In this document: piece by piece, positions 1 to 8,655 of the stretch
How the letters are laid out: the number at the start of each line of letters is the position of its first letter
Numbering within the stretch: position 1 is the first letter of the stretch
NCBI GenBank assembly: GCA_013397435.1
Contig: VZRG01000303.1
Span: 372,001-436,000, forward strand
Source of the DNA: Erythrocercus mccallii
Lineage: Eukaryota; Chordata; Aves; Passeriformes; Dicruridae
Direction: 5' to 3'
Length of the DNA: 64,000 nucleotides
Translations under genes and position numbers: made by a program
The notes under the pieces: generated by a model
The model's input: the letters and a program-made list of their open reading frames with translations, nothing else
Database searches by the model: none
What the model was told of the DNA's origin: nothing

Positions 1-468
1 GGTAGTGCACAAACAACAAAAAGTTAGAAGAGGGTAGAAGGAGGAGAATAAGAAGGATTACAGAATGTTTTTTCCTTTAGTGGATCAGTTAGCACAGGTA
101 ATCAATGTATGGTATGTATGTACGCACTGCCAGCACACATGAAGTCCTGTGAGTGTCAGGAAGATAAAGGGAACATGTGAAGGTTTTGTGCTTCAGCAAA
201 ACTGAGCTCAGAGTTACAGTACCTTTTTTCTTTTATAAACAGCTCATTTTTAAAGCCTGGTAGGGCAGCAACTGAGACAGGAGTGTGATCTGATTATTGA
301 AAACCTAATATATTCATTCTTTCCATTAGTTCTAATGCATTTTTCGAATCCTTTAAAAAATTTTCTATTGGAAGAGGATCTTGCATGCTGCATCTTCCCA
401 GCTGAATGCTGCCTAGAACAGAACGTCCAGCACTGTTTGTTTTACTCACCCTGCTTTTATTCCTGCAG
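1..468 (+). other. SPIDR: probable last intron of SPIDR
   Basis: AT-rich non-coding sequence ending in a strong 3' splice site: a pyrimidine-rich run (ctcaccctgcttttattcctgcag) just before position 469. No exon was recognised in it. Assignment as a SPIDR intron depends on the exon that follows. Confidence 0.5.
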
Positions 469-603
469 ACTTATGAGGTGCAGAGTGTGCTGGGAAAGGA
501 GGTGGGGTTATTGAACTGCTACGTCCACTCGGTAACCAGTCACCCCAACTGTGTTGTGCTGGAGGAAATTGTTCTTCTGGAAGCTGCAGTGAGACAGAGT
601 TGA
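469..603 (+). CDS. SPIDR: last coding exon of SPIDR (scaffold protein involved in DNA repair), partial gene
   Basis: A strong acceptor (tattcctgcag|ACTTAT) opens a 44-codon exon ending in TGA at 601-603. It encodes a tail beginning TYEVQSVLGKEVGLLNC and ending LEEIVLLEAAVRQS. Seen directly: the splice site, the open frame and the downstream poly(A) signal. From known gene order: in vertebrates SPIDR lies next to CEBPD and points towards it, as here. SPIDR is a nuclear scaffold that promotes homologous recombination with RAD51 and BLM. The name rests mainly on position and orientation, because I cannot align the tail. The frame is also open upstream of the acceptor (from 406), but that part is read as intron. 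An alternative is the last exon of some other + strand gene. Confidence 0.6.
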   Translation, partial: TYEVQSVLGKEVGLLNCYVHSVTSHPNCVVLEEIVLLEAAVRQS

Positions 604-970
604 ACTCTAGTCAGTTATTACAGTATCTGTGGACTTTGTAATGTGATTATCTGTTAACTAGTGCCACAGATAATGTATAATGCAAGTGTGATAAGCATTA
701 AGATAGTTTATTAAAACTGTGATTTATAAAGCATGTTGTGCTAACACTGAAAAAATATCCATGTATTGTTTGACTTTCTGTATTCTTCTTTTTCTGATCA
801 GTGCAGAATCTAAGAATACAGTTCTTGTCATGTTTGAGGTTATGTAATGTAAAACATCTTTTTCTGGAAGTTTTGAATGGTTGTGATTTTTTTAAATAAT
901 ACTGTATTTATTAAGTGTCGATGGAAAATATTTTACTGATGTTTTTGAAATAAATACCTTGCTATGGTCA
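604..970 (+). other. SPIDR: 3'UTR and poly(A) signal of the SPIDR-like transcript
   Basis: AT-rich sequence after the TGA. The first good + strand AATAAA lies at 949-954 and is followed by GT-rich sequence (about 970-1005), as expected at a cleavage site. This gives a 3'UTR of about 370 nt. Confidence 0.5.
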
Positions 971-1789
971 GCAAATGTTGGTTTAAGCTGAGTTTTATCA
1001 GTGTATCCCAGACCTGCTGCAAAACGCTGCATGGTGCATGAGTTCTGAGTTATCACTTTGCAATAGTTGTTATAAAGACAGAGATTTGAACACATAAAGT
1101 TAATGTTTTACAGCTAATTGGTCTCTCAGCATAGAAGTTGTGTGTTATCTGTAGCTTCCCACAAAGCGGGTGTTTCATTATCGTTTCTTTTATGGGTAAG
1201 GAGCAAACTGCGTTGTAGGCCACACAACTCTCACCCAGACTGTGGAGACTACAGATCAGATAAATGCCAAAATCTTCCTCTGTGTGCATTGCAAGAGTTA
1301 ATATAGGAATTAGAGACTGATGGTTTTTTCCCCGTTTACTCTTTCACAGCGTTTCAAAGCCCCTTACAGGTCACAGGACGAGGAACGAGTGGTTTTGCAC
1401 AGGTCCCATATGTGATTAACCAGCAGAAAACTGCCACACTGGTCATTTCTGCAGCTCAGGCCAATAGTGGAAAATCTTATGTGTCACAATTGCTAAAAGA
1501 ATAACCCAGCTTTTGAATCCCCCTTTTTCTCCCACCTCTTTCAAGCATTTCAGTCCCTTACCTGCCACTCTGGAAGGAAAAAGGCGATGACAACCCACTC
1601 CTGTGTAGAGGTCTGTGTGTGAGACTGGGGTTGCCTCTTCAAAACCATTTAAGACTTGAGTCTGTGAGAAAGCTGGAGGTGCTTGTTGTGTCAGGCCATT
1701 TTTCTGCCAGTGCCCTACAGATACTGTAGGTGCTCTAACACTTCACTACTGAAATTTTGACAAGTTGCCCGGTCTTCTGTGATCTGTTC

Positions 1790-1917
1790 ACTCACTCAGC
1801 AATGAGCGGCAATGCTCTGTCACTAGCAGGGATCAGTGAAAGTCTTTGTGACCGCTGACTCTGTGATGAGCAGCAGTTGCCCACTCTCACTTTCACCAGC
1901 CAGGATCACTGAAAGTG
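1790..1917. repeat. diverged two-copy tandem repeat, unit about 65-70 bp, with a short hairpin
   Basis: Copy 1 contains CACTAGCAGGGATCAGTGAAAG (around 1821-1842) and copy 2 contains CACCAGCCAGGATCACTGAAAG (around 1893-1915). Similar ATGAGC(G/A)GCA text precedes each. In copy 2, CACTTTCA at 1888-1895 is the reverse complement of TGAAAGTG at 1910-1917, giving an 8-bp stem with a 14-nt loop. Confidence 0.45.
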
Positions 1918-2204
1918 TCCAGCTCCTGCAGTGGGCTGAAGCCTGAGGGTTTGCTTTAACACCTCTGGGACTCACTACAGCTGGGCCCAGCTCTAGAACG
2001 TGTTAGTGTAGGTGCAACTTTGCTTTATCTGGAATGGAAACCCGTTGGAAGGTTTTTTTAACAAGAGTTTTAACTGATGGCATTCTTTTAATGGTGTTCT
2101 AGTAGTACTAGGCATAGAATAAGGTATTCCTGGCGGAGTCCTGGTGACAGAGCAGTCTCTCCTGCTGTGCAGCTGCTCGGTCCCACCAGCGCCACGGCAA
2201 CCCC

Positions 2205-2214
2205 TGACTCAGCA
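2205..2214. promoter_or_regulatory. candidate AP-1 / Maf-recognition (ARE-like) site
   Basis: TGACTCAGCA matches the AP-1 core extended by GCA, the half-site bound by small Maf/NRF2-type bZIP dimers. It lies about 280 bp beyond the CEBPD poly(A) signal in a G+C-rich patch. The motif is seen in the sequence; any function is inference. Confidence 0.3.
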
Positions 2215-2492
2215 CTCCGGCTCAGCGATGCGGCTCCGAGGGGAGCAGACTTCGCAACCACCGCGGCCGAGGGCTCTCACGGTTGTTCCCACCCCTGCAT
2301 CGCTCTCTGGATGCTTTGGGGAGTAACGCAGTGCCCCTTGTCCTCACCTCCCCTCTCGGCCCCTGGGACCCCCTCGCCGTGCTCCCCGCCCGTGTTCAGC
2401 TCCCTCCCGGGCAGTACAGCTTTCCCCGCAGCCAGCCCGTTGCTGTCACGACACAGAGCAAACGAGAGCAGAGTTCATTTAAAATGCTTTTC

Positions 2493-2498
2493 TTTATT
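2493..2498 (-). terminator. CEBPD: CEBPD poly(A) signal
   Basis: TTTATT on the + strand reads AATAAA on the - strand. It lies 445 nt after the CEBPD stop codon. The intervening A+T-rich sequence reads like a single-exon 3'UTR and contains ATAAATA and TATTTT elements typical of unstable immediate-early mRNAs. Confidence 0.65.
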
Positions 2499-2942
2499 CT
2501 TAGAAATGCTGTAAAAATTGATATAAAAGGTTGAGCATGCTCATGTCTTCTTTTTTTTCCATCCTACTGTCTAAAATACATGGGATTTTGAATCATTTTA
2601 ACAGATGTACCATAGCTGCATCGGTATGACTAAAATGTAGAAAAGACGAAAACTACCATTACAAAAATAATTTAAGGGGAGAGAAGAAAAAAAAAATAAT
2701 ATATTTAGCTTTTTTTCCCTTTTTCGCAAGTTTCGTGGTGAAAGACCCAGGCATCGCTCCACGTCGCTGCCGCATTCCGAGCGCGGCCGCGGGCCGGCAG
2801 GTCCCGCCGCGGCTCCGCGCCTCCCGCCGCGCCCGGCCCGGCCCGGGGCGCCGCGGCACGGCCCGGCAAGGCTCGGCACGGCCCTCTGAGGTATTTATCC
2901 ACCGTCTCCCGGAGTCCGACTCTCCGTCCCGCTCCCCCCCGG
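2499..2942 (-). other. CEBPD: CEBPD 3'UTR
   Basis: Runs from the stop codon at 2943-2945 to the AATAAA at 2493-2498. The part next to the stop is very G+C-rich. The distal part is A+T-rich, with a run of U/A-rich text around 2683-2712. Confidence 0.6.
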
Positions 2943-3974
2943 TTACCGGCAGTCGGTGCCCGAGCCGGGCTGCAGGAAGGAGGCGCTGGGCAGCTGCTTG
3001 AAGAAGTGCCGGAGGCTGGTCAAGTCCCGGGTGAGCTGCTCGATCTTCTTGTGCAGCTTTTCGTTCTCGGCCGAAAGCTCCAGCAGCTTCTGCTGCATCT
3101 CCTGGTTGCGCCGCTTCGCCTTGTCGCGGCTCTTGCGCACGGCGATGTTGTTGCGCTCCCGGCGCTGCCGATACTCGGGGCTAAACCTGTCCACGCACTT
3201 CTTTCCGCCCCGCTCCTTGCCCCCGGCGGCGGCGGGCGGCGGGACGCCCTGCGTCGGCCCGGGCACGGCGGCGGCGGCGGCGGGGCCCGGCGAGCGGGTG
3301 CTGCAGCTGGAGGGGGAGCTGCTGCCCGGCGGCTCGGGGGACGTGGGCGGCGTGGGCTGCCCGCTCAGGTTCATGATGGTCTGGGCGCAGGTGGCGATTT
3401 GCGAGGGCAGCAGCGAGGAGGAGAGGTCGCTGTCGCTCCAGTCCGGCTCCTGCTTCAGAGCGCCGCGGGAGGAGAAGGAGGAGGAGGAAGAGGAGGAGGA
3501 GGAGGAGGAGGCGGTGCGGGGCTCGGAGCCCAGCAGGGTGGTCATGGCAGCGCCGAGGTCCTTGGCAGGGTCGCGGCCGGCGCCGCCGCCCGGTGGCAAG
3601 TACTCGCCGTATTCCCCGCCCCGCTCGGGCTTGTGGTTGCTGTTGAAGAGGTCGGCGAAGAGCTCGTCGTTGCAGAGCTCCAGGTTGGGCACGGCAGACA
3701 TGGAGTCAATGTAGGAGCTGAAGTCGATGGCGCTCTCGTCCTCGTACATGGCCGGGGCGGCGGCGCTCAGCTCCGCCAGGTTGGTGCCGCTGCCCCCCAG
3801 GCCGCCCCCCGCCTCCTCGCCGCTCATCCCGCAGCCGCCGCGGGCCCCCGGCTTGCAGGCGGGACCCGGCCCGCCGCCGCTGCCCACCTTGGCGTCGTAG
3901 AAGTTGGCGGGCTCCAGGCACCAGCTCTTATAACATGCCGGGGAGTCCAGGCTGTAGAGAGCGGCGGCGCTCAT
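2943..3974 (-). CDS. CEBPD: CCAAT/enhancer-binding protein delta (C/EBP-delta), intronless bZIP transcription factor
   Basis: A single 343-codon frame starting at ATG 3972-3974. The N-terminus MSAAALYSLDSPACYKSWC and the C-terminus ending FLQPGSGTDCR are those of the C/EBP-delta branch. A conserved transactivation stretch lies at about residues 79-110 (FSSYIDSM, NDELFADLF). A SUMO-type motif LKQEP is at 173-177. The basic region is at about 267-291 (RRERNNIAVRKSRDKAKRRN), and the zipper heptads are M293, L300, L307, L314 and L321. The protein dimerises and binds CCAAT/enhancer sites in the nucleus, in inflammatory, acute-phase and differentiation responses. At 343 residues it is longer than the 269-residue human protein, through Gly/Pro/Ala-rich linkers and an 11-serine run at 156-166. 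No upstream ATG occurs between the start and the predicted TSS. It converges with SPIDR and is in tandem with PRKDC. Confidence 0.95.
   Translation of the reverse strand: MSAAALYSLDSPACYKSWCLEPANFYDAKVGSGGGPGPACKPGARGGCGMSGEEAGGGLGGSGTNLAELSAAAPAMYEDESAIDFSSYIDSMSAVPNLELCNDELFADLFNSNHKPERGGEYGEYLPPGGGAGRDPAKDLGAAMTTLLGSEPRTASSSSSSSSSSSFSSRGALKQEPDWSDSDLSSSLLPSQIATCAQTIMNLSGQPTPPTSPEPPGSSSPSSCSTRSPGPAAAAAVPGPTQGVPPPAAAGGKERGGKKCVDRFSPEYRQRRERNNIAVRKSRDKAKRRNQEMQQKLLELSAENEKLHKKIEQLTRDLTSLRHFFKQLPSASFLQPGSGTDCR
3477..3509 (-). repeat. CEBPD: GA-rich trinucleotide tract encoding 11 consecutive serines in C/EBP-delta
   Basis: On the + strand the tract is mostly GAG with one GAA unit. Read on the - strand it gives serine codons 156-166, in the linker between the activation region and the LKQEP motif. 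Such coding microsatellites often vary in length between individuals and species. Confidence 0.85.
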
Positions 3975-4238
3975 CGGCGAGCGGGACGCGGCGCCGCACG
4001 GCCGCGGCGCGGGGGCTCCGGAGCGCGGGCACCAAACGCCGCTCCGCGGCGGTCGCGGCTCCAGCCTCTGTCACGGGCAGGTGGGAGCGGGGCTGCTGCT
4101 GCCGCTGCTCCTGCTTGGTGACACCGGCGCTGCCGCTGTAGCCCCGCTGTCGCCTCCCCGAGGGGGCCGATCCGGGCTCGGGTCACGCCGTGAGCAGCGG
4201 TAGGAGGCGGGGATGGGACAAGGCGTCTCAGGACCTGG
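3975..4238 (-). other. CEBPD: predicted CEBPD 5'UTR
   Basis: G+C-rich leader between the start codon and the position about 30 bp downstream of the TATA box. The only CAT on the + strand in this interval is the start codon itself, so no upstream AUG is present. The TSS is inferred from the TATA position only. Confidence 0.5.
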
Positions 4239-4263
4239 GAGTGAAACGCCCGCTCGGTCCCTT

Positions 4264-4301
4264 CTTATACGGCGCGGGCCCCGCCTCCTGCCCCAATGAC
4301 G
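4264..4301 (-). promoter_or_regulatory. CEBPD: CEBPD core promoter: TATA box, GC box, CCAAT/CRE half-site
   Basis: On the - strand TATAAG occupies 4264-4269, about 290 bp upstream of the ATG. Just upstream are a GC box (ccccgcc on the + strand, 4279-4285), a CCAAT motif (4293-4297) and an overlapping TGACG CRE half-site (4297-4301). The order and close spacing suit an inducible TATA promoter. An imperfect STAT-like TTCCCGGCA lies at about 4313-4321. Confidence 0.6.
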
Positions 4302-5148
4302 GGGAACGACTGTTCCCGGCACCCCCGGGGACCCGGGGGCGGGAGCGGGTGGGGTGCGCGGCCGCGGAGGCAGGGCTGCCGCCGCAGCGAGCTGCCACCT
4401 CCCGGCGGAGGGTGGCCGCCGTCCGAGGTGCCCCCACCGCGGGCATGGGAGGGTGCGGGTGCCCTTCGGGCGCCTGCCGCCCTCCTCGCACCGTCCCGTC
4501 CCCGGGGAGCGCTGCCCCGACGCCGGTACCGGCACCCCGTTCCCTCGGCTGAGCGTTAACTTTCCTTTTTCCACGCGGGTCAGCGGCAAAGCTGGCTAAA
4601 AGAGCTGATTTTACCCCGTCGCCGCCACCAGCACCACGCTGCATCCCCCCACGCGCTTCCCCAGCGGCGCTCGGGATGGAGCGATACGGGGAAGATGCTG
4701 CCTGCCCCACGCGTGTCTCTGTGTATCACCCGAGCGCCCTCCGGAGGCTCAGCTCCCTTCGCTGGAGCACGGGCAGCTTCACCCGAGGAGCATGTAAAAT
4801 CCCCCGCTCCGGGGAGAGGGTGGCCACTTGGATTTCTTCTGGCAGGACATTCCTGTGGGAAAGGGGTCTCTGAGGCATCTTTAGCTGCCTCACGCTGTCT
4901 GCATGAATTTATGCCTCTTAAAACCTTACATGAAGTAATCATGCATGTTGTCGACCCCTGGCCCCCTTGCATCCCAGAAGGTACTACTATCGAATTGGCA
5001 AGTATCAGGAAACTGAAAATACTTGCAGCTAAAAGATAAGTTTTCTAGTTACGTAAGAATTTCTAAAACCCTGGCTTCACCCCCAGGTGCTCCACTGACT
5101 GAATTACCAAAGAAACCCACAACAAAACGCCCTTAAATGACTTAAAAT

Positions 5149-5172
5149 ATATTTATTTATTTATTTTTTTAT
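5149..5172. repeat. (TTTA)n-like low-complexity stretch
   Basis: Runs of TTTA and T in A+T-rich intergenic DNA. On the - strand it contains several overlapping AATAAA motifs, but no gene ends here that I can recognise. Confidence 0.6.
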
Positions 5173-8100
5173 TTCTCTTCCAGAAGACCCCTCTATATTT
5201 AAGGTAGGACTATCCCAGGCGCTGACTTTCCAGCCCAGCACCCAGCTGACGCTGCTGGCATGGAGCCGTGCCCTGCGGAGCGCGGTGCCACTCGCCCGGA
5301 GGTGGCTTTCTGGGGACCGTGGGTTCGTGCCGGTCATGCCGGGCCTGCTGCCCCTCTCCGGGCAGGACTCCATCTGCCGCCACCGCAGCTGTTGCAGGAC
5401 CGCAGCTGTTTATTACAGGGGTGTATAATTTAACATAAGTAGCTGGGAACAAGACTGGTACAAGCTCTCCCTTTGGATGTAAACTCCTCGTGGGAAGACT
5501 TGTGGGATCAGGGTAAGTGTGCAGTGCCTGGCAGGTGGGGTTTTACCTCTGGCAGGTAAGGTTTCGCTTGGAGAGGCTTTCCTTTTAACTCTAGTGCTGC
5601 CAGATGTATTATGTTTAAATAATATTGATTTCCTTTCTCATCAGAGGATTGATCACACAACCTCTATCTACATCAGCATTAACCACTGAACTTGACTGTG
5701 ATACAAGAAATAGTTGCTTTTGTTTTTTCCACATTGTCAAAGAAATAATATGCCCCAAACCATTTTAAATGTTATTTTTTTGCCGTTTATATGCCCCAGA
5801 CCTTCTCTGGGGTCTCTTCATGATGCACAACTCTGTAGCACCTGCCTCTGGCCTGGCTGTCCGGCAGGGAATATGGTGCTCCTGGACCCTTTTCCTCTGT
5901 ATGAAGTGTAGAGGAGTGTGTGTATGAGGTATGGGAAGGTAGTTCAGAAATGAGATGCAGTCTGATATCTGCTGTTTCTCCCCTTGCTCTGCTGGAAGTG
6001 GTTACATCTCAACCATTGTAGTAATAAAATTATGATTTGTCTTGGAAAGCACTCATTTTAACTGTTTGCGTGCAGAACTGTGATACGCTTCCAGCTCACC
6101 AAAGTCCTTACCCCAAAGGTCAGCCAGCATTGGCACGCCACTTTGCCAGCCTGAACATGCCCATTTAATGCCCATCATGTGTTACTCCAAAAAAGACACC
6201 CAATTCCCAGCCAGGTCACCCGACCCCCGCTGGGCAACTTGCCTCCTGGCAATTACATTCTCAAAATCCCTCAGTAAAAGGCACAGAACTGCTGTGTAAA
6301 CTTCAATACAAGCCATCTGTGTCACACCTATGTCCCACCATGGAGGGTGCAGCATTGCCTACAGGGTCTTCAGGACCTGGAGGTGTGTTCAGAAGTTTCG
6401 GTTGGACCTGTCAATGCCTGTCCCACAAACCCAAGCAGCAGGAGCCACCCCCTGCAGGGTGAGTCGGTTGTGTTTGTTGCTGAGCCTGAGATGTGTGATT
6501 TCAGGAAAATGTTTGAGGGGGTTCTCCCACGTGCCATGCAGGATGTGAAGCCCTGGGGTGCTGCAACACCTGCAGGGAAGCATCCAGGAGCATTTGAGCA
6601 AGTGATACCTGGCACTTAGCAAAGCAGTGCACTGAAGGCAGGATGACATCTGTGCTCTGCTGTTTCCTGGGGTGGATTTGTCTGGTATCTCAGCAGCTGA
6701 ATCCCGTCTGCATATGTACAGACAAGCCCTTGATTTTCCTCATCTGTCCTGCTGAGTACCTGACCCACCGAGTCATGGCTTGTCTCTGGGATCCAGTGAT
6801 TTTAAACAACCGTAAGAAGCAGGTGATCATCTGAATTTCAGAAGAAATTCTTTAAAACTTGCTTGAGGTTCATGCTCCAAATCAAGGAAAGTATTTAAAC
6901 CTGGCAAGAAAGGACAAGAAACCTTTCTCTAAGAAGCAGAAAAAAGACAAAACTTTAACTTATTCTGGACTGGTGGCTGTGAATCTCAGAGAAACACGAG
7001 GACCCTGAGCTCTTCAGGGATAGCAGTTAAATCACACTGTATTTCTGACTAGTTTTTCCTCCTAAATAGAGGACAGGCCATGCAGGGAGTATAAGGAAAC
7101 AGTGTCATGCCTCAGCATGTTCACCTGCAGCAACCCAGCCAGGCATGCAGGACTTTTAGGGACAGTTGGACTAATAGCTCACTGTCTGTGTAGCTCACTG
7201 TGAGGCTGTGCTGGCTGTGAGGTTGTCCTGAGGAGCATAAGGAGCCCTTCTCTGCTCTTGATGTTATGGGCTTGAGACAGCACCAGCAGGACATCAGGTC
7301 CTGGGGGATTCATGGGTAAAGACCAAGCTGACAGGGGGAAAAAAAGATGGAGGACTGGCTTGCTGCACTTCTCCTCCCTGCAAGAAGCAGCAGGAGTGCA
7401 AGTATCCTTTCATTCATCAGCTGGAAGCCAGCAATGGCACAAGGGAGCTGATAAGGGAATGGGACATGTAAATGAGGAGGTACAAGTTGTCTGGGGAGAG
7501 TCAAAAAGCCTGCCTGCACATTCCTAGGGAGGGACAGTACGTAGCTGAGGTTGGTGTTGGCTCTCATCAGCCAGCAGTGACTGCTGGACAGCCCCTCACT
7601 GCCCACTCATGCCACCTCTGCCAGGGCTCGAGTCTCTCCCTTGGCCTAAAGCACTGTCACAGTATTTTGCTTGTCACTTATACTGTACTTGTGCATCATT
7701 GCACTGATCCTGCCTGTAGCCTCTCTACTTTTAGCAGCTGAAGAACTTGATGGTAATTGGAAGGAATTTTCCTTTTTGCTCATTTAGTTGAAGCTCTGTG
7801 TTTGGTCTCACTGCAGGCATTTACGCCCTGGTGGTGTCAGCCTGGGCTGGGTTTGTCCAGCTGCACCTGTGGCTACTGAGCTGCTGAATAAGATCATTCA
7901 GGTTCCCAGGCTCCCAAAAGGCCAAGTGCTACTGCAGCAAAATGCCTCAGAGCCTGTGCTCCTTGTTTTCTCACACTTTTTGGTGGTTATTCAAGAACTT
8001 TTTCCTGATACAGGTTTTGCATGAGTTTTCATTCATGTGATCAAATTGACAGCTACATCTTCTGTGTAATCAAATGAAATCTTGTGTGATATAATTTACT

Positions 8101-8233
8101 GTGAGTGTAATGGACGAGTAGTCAATGTTATCCTCTTCTATCCCATCAAAAAGATGAAAAAACCCACCTTGTAAATAATGTGGAAACTATAACCAAAACT
8201 TTCCCAGTCCCTTATGGCCACTCCTTCATTTAT

Positions 8234-8655
8234 CAGAATGGTTTGGGTTGGAAGGGACCTTAAAGATCATCTAGTTCCAACCCTCCTGCCTTGGGCTGGG
8301 ACAACTTCCACTAGGTCAGAGCCCCATCCAACCTGACCCTGAACACTTCCAGGGATGGAGCATCCATGCCTTTTCTGTTCCTGTGTCTCATCACTTTCAC
8401 AGTGAAAAAGTTCCTCCTAATATCTAATATAAACCTAACCACTTTCAGTTTAAAACCATTCGTCCTTGTCCTGTCACTATAGACCTTGATAAAAAGTCCC
8501 TCTCCATCTTTCCTACAAGTTCCTTTAGGTACTGAAAGGCCACAATAGGGTCTTCCCAAAACTTTCTCTTCCCAGGCTGAACAACCTCTCAGCCTGCCTT
8601 CACTGGAGAGATGCTTCAGCACTGTCATAATTTCTGTGGCCCAAAAAACTTCCCA
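8234..8655 (-). mobile_element. CR1 LINE, 3' fragment
   Basis: Reads as the reverse complement of a CR1 3' end: AGAATGGTTTGGGTTGGAAGGG, then AAAGATCATCTAGTTCCAACC, CCAACCTGACCCTGAACACTTCC and the AGGCTGAACAACC block. The element's 3' end is at the left, so it points along the - strand. It is 5'-truncated and non-coding, as most avian CR1 copies are. Confidence 0.9.

Larger units (their letters stand above)
971..2480. other. intergenic gap between the converging 3' ends of SPIDR and CEBPD
   Basis: No gene recognised. It holds a diverged two-copy tandem repeat at about 1790-1917 and a G+C-rich patch at about 2140-2460. The patch contains a TGACTCAGCA motif at 2205-2214. Short open frames in the G+C-rich patch show no family resemblance and are taken as chance. 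Confidence 0.6.
2740..4560. other. CEBPD: CpG island covering CEBPD and its promoter
   Basis: Dense CG dinucleotides and very high G+C content, with sharp transitions to A+T-rich DNA near 2735 and again beyond about 4570. It includes the coding exon, the 5' leader and the core promoter. Base composition here also creates long spurious open frames on the opposite strand. Confidence 0.75.

Noticed and set aside
81..97. Possible 17-nt micro-exon (tttcctttag|...cacag|gtaatc) upstream of the SPIDR exon
   Set aside because: Both splice motifs are plausible, but a 17-nt exon cannot be supported by homology and such pairs arise by chance.
2144..2534. Overlapping short open frames in the G+C-rich patch
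   Set aside because: They overlap in different frames, have no recognisable motif and no splice or promoter context.
3006..4121. 371-codon open frame on the + strand opposite CEBPD, plus others at 2956-3714 and 4071-4710
   Set aside because: They are products of extreme G+C content and the codon structure of CEBPD on the other strand. The translations are low-complexity Gly/Ala/Arg with no domain.
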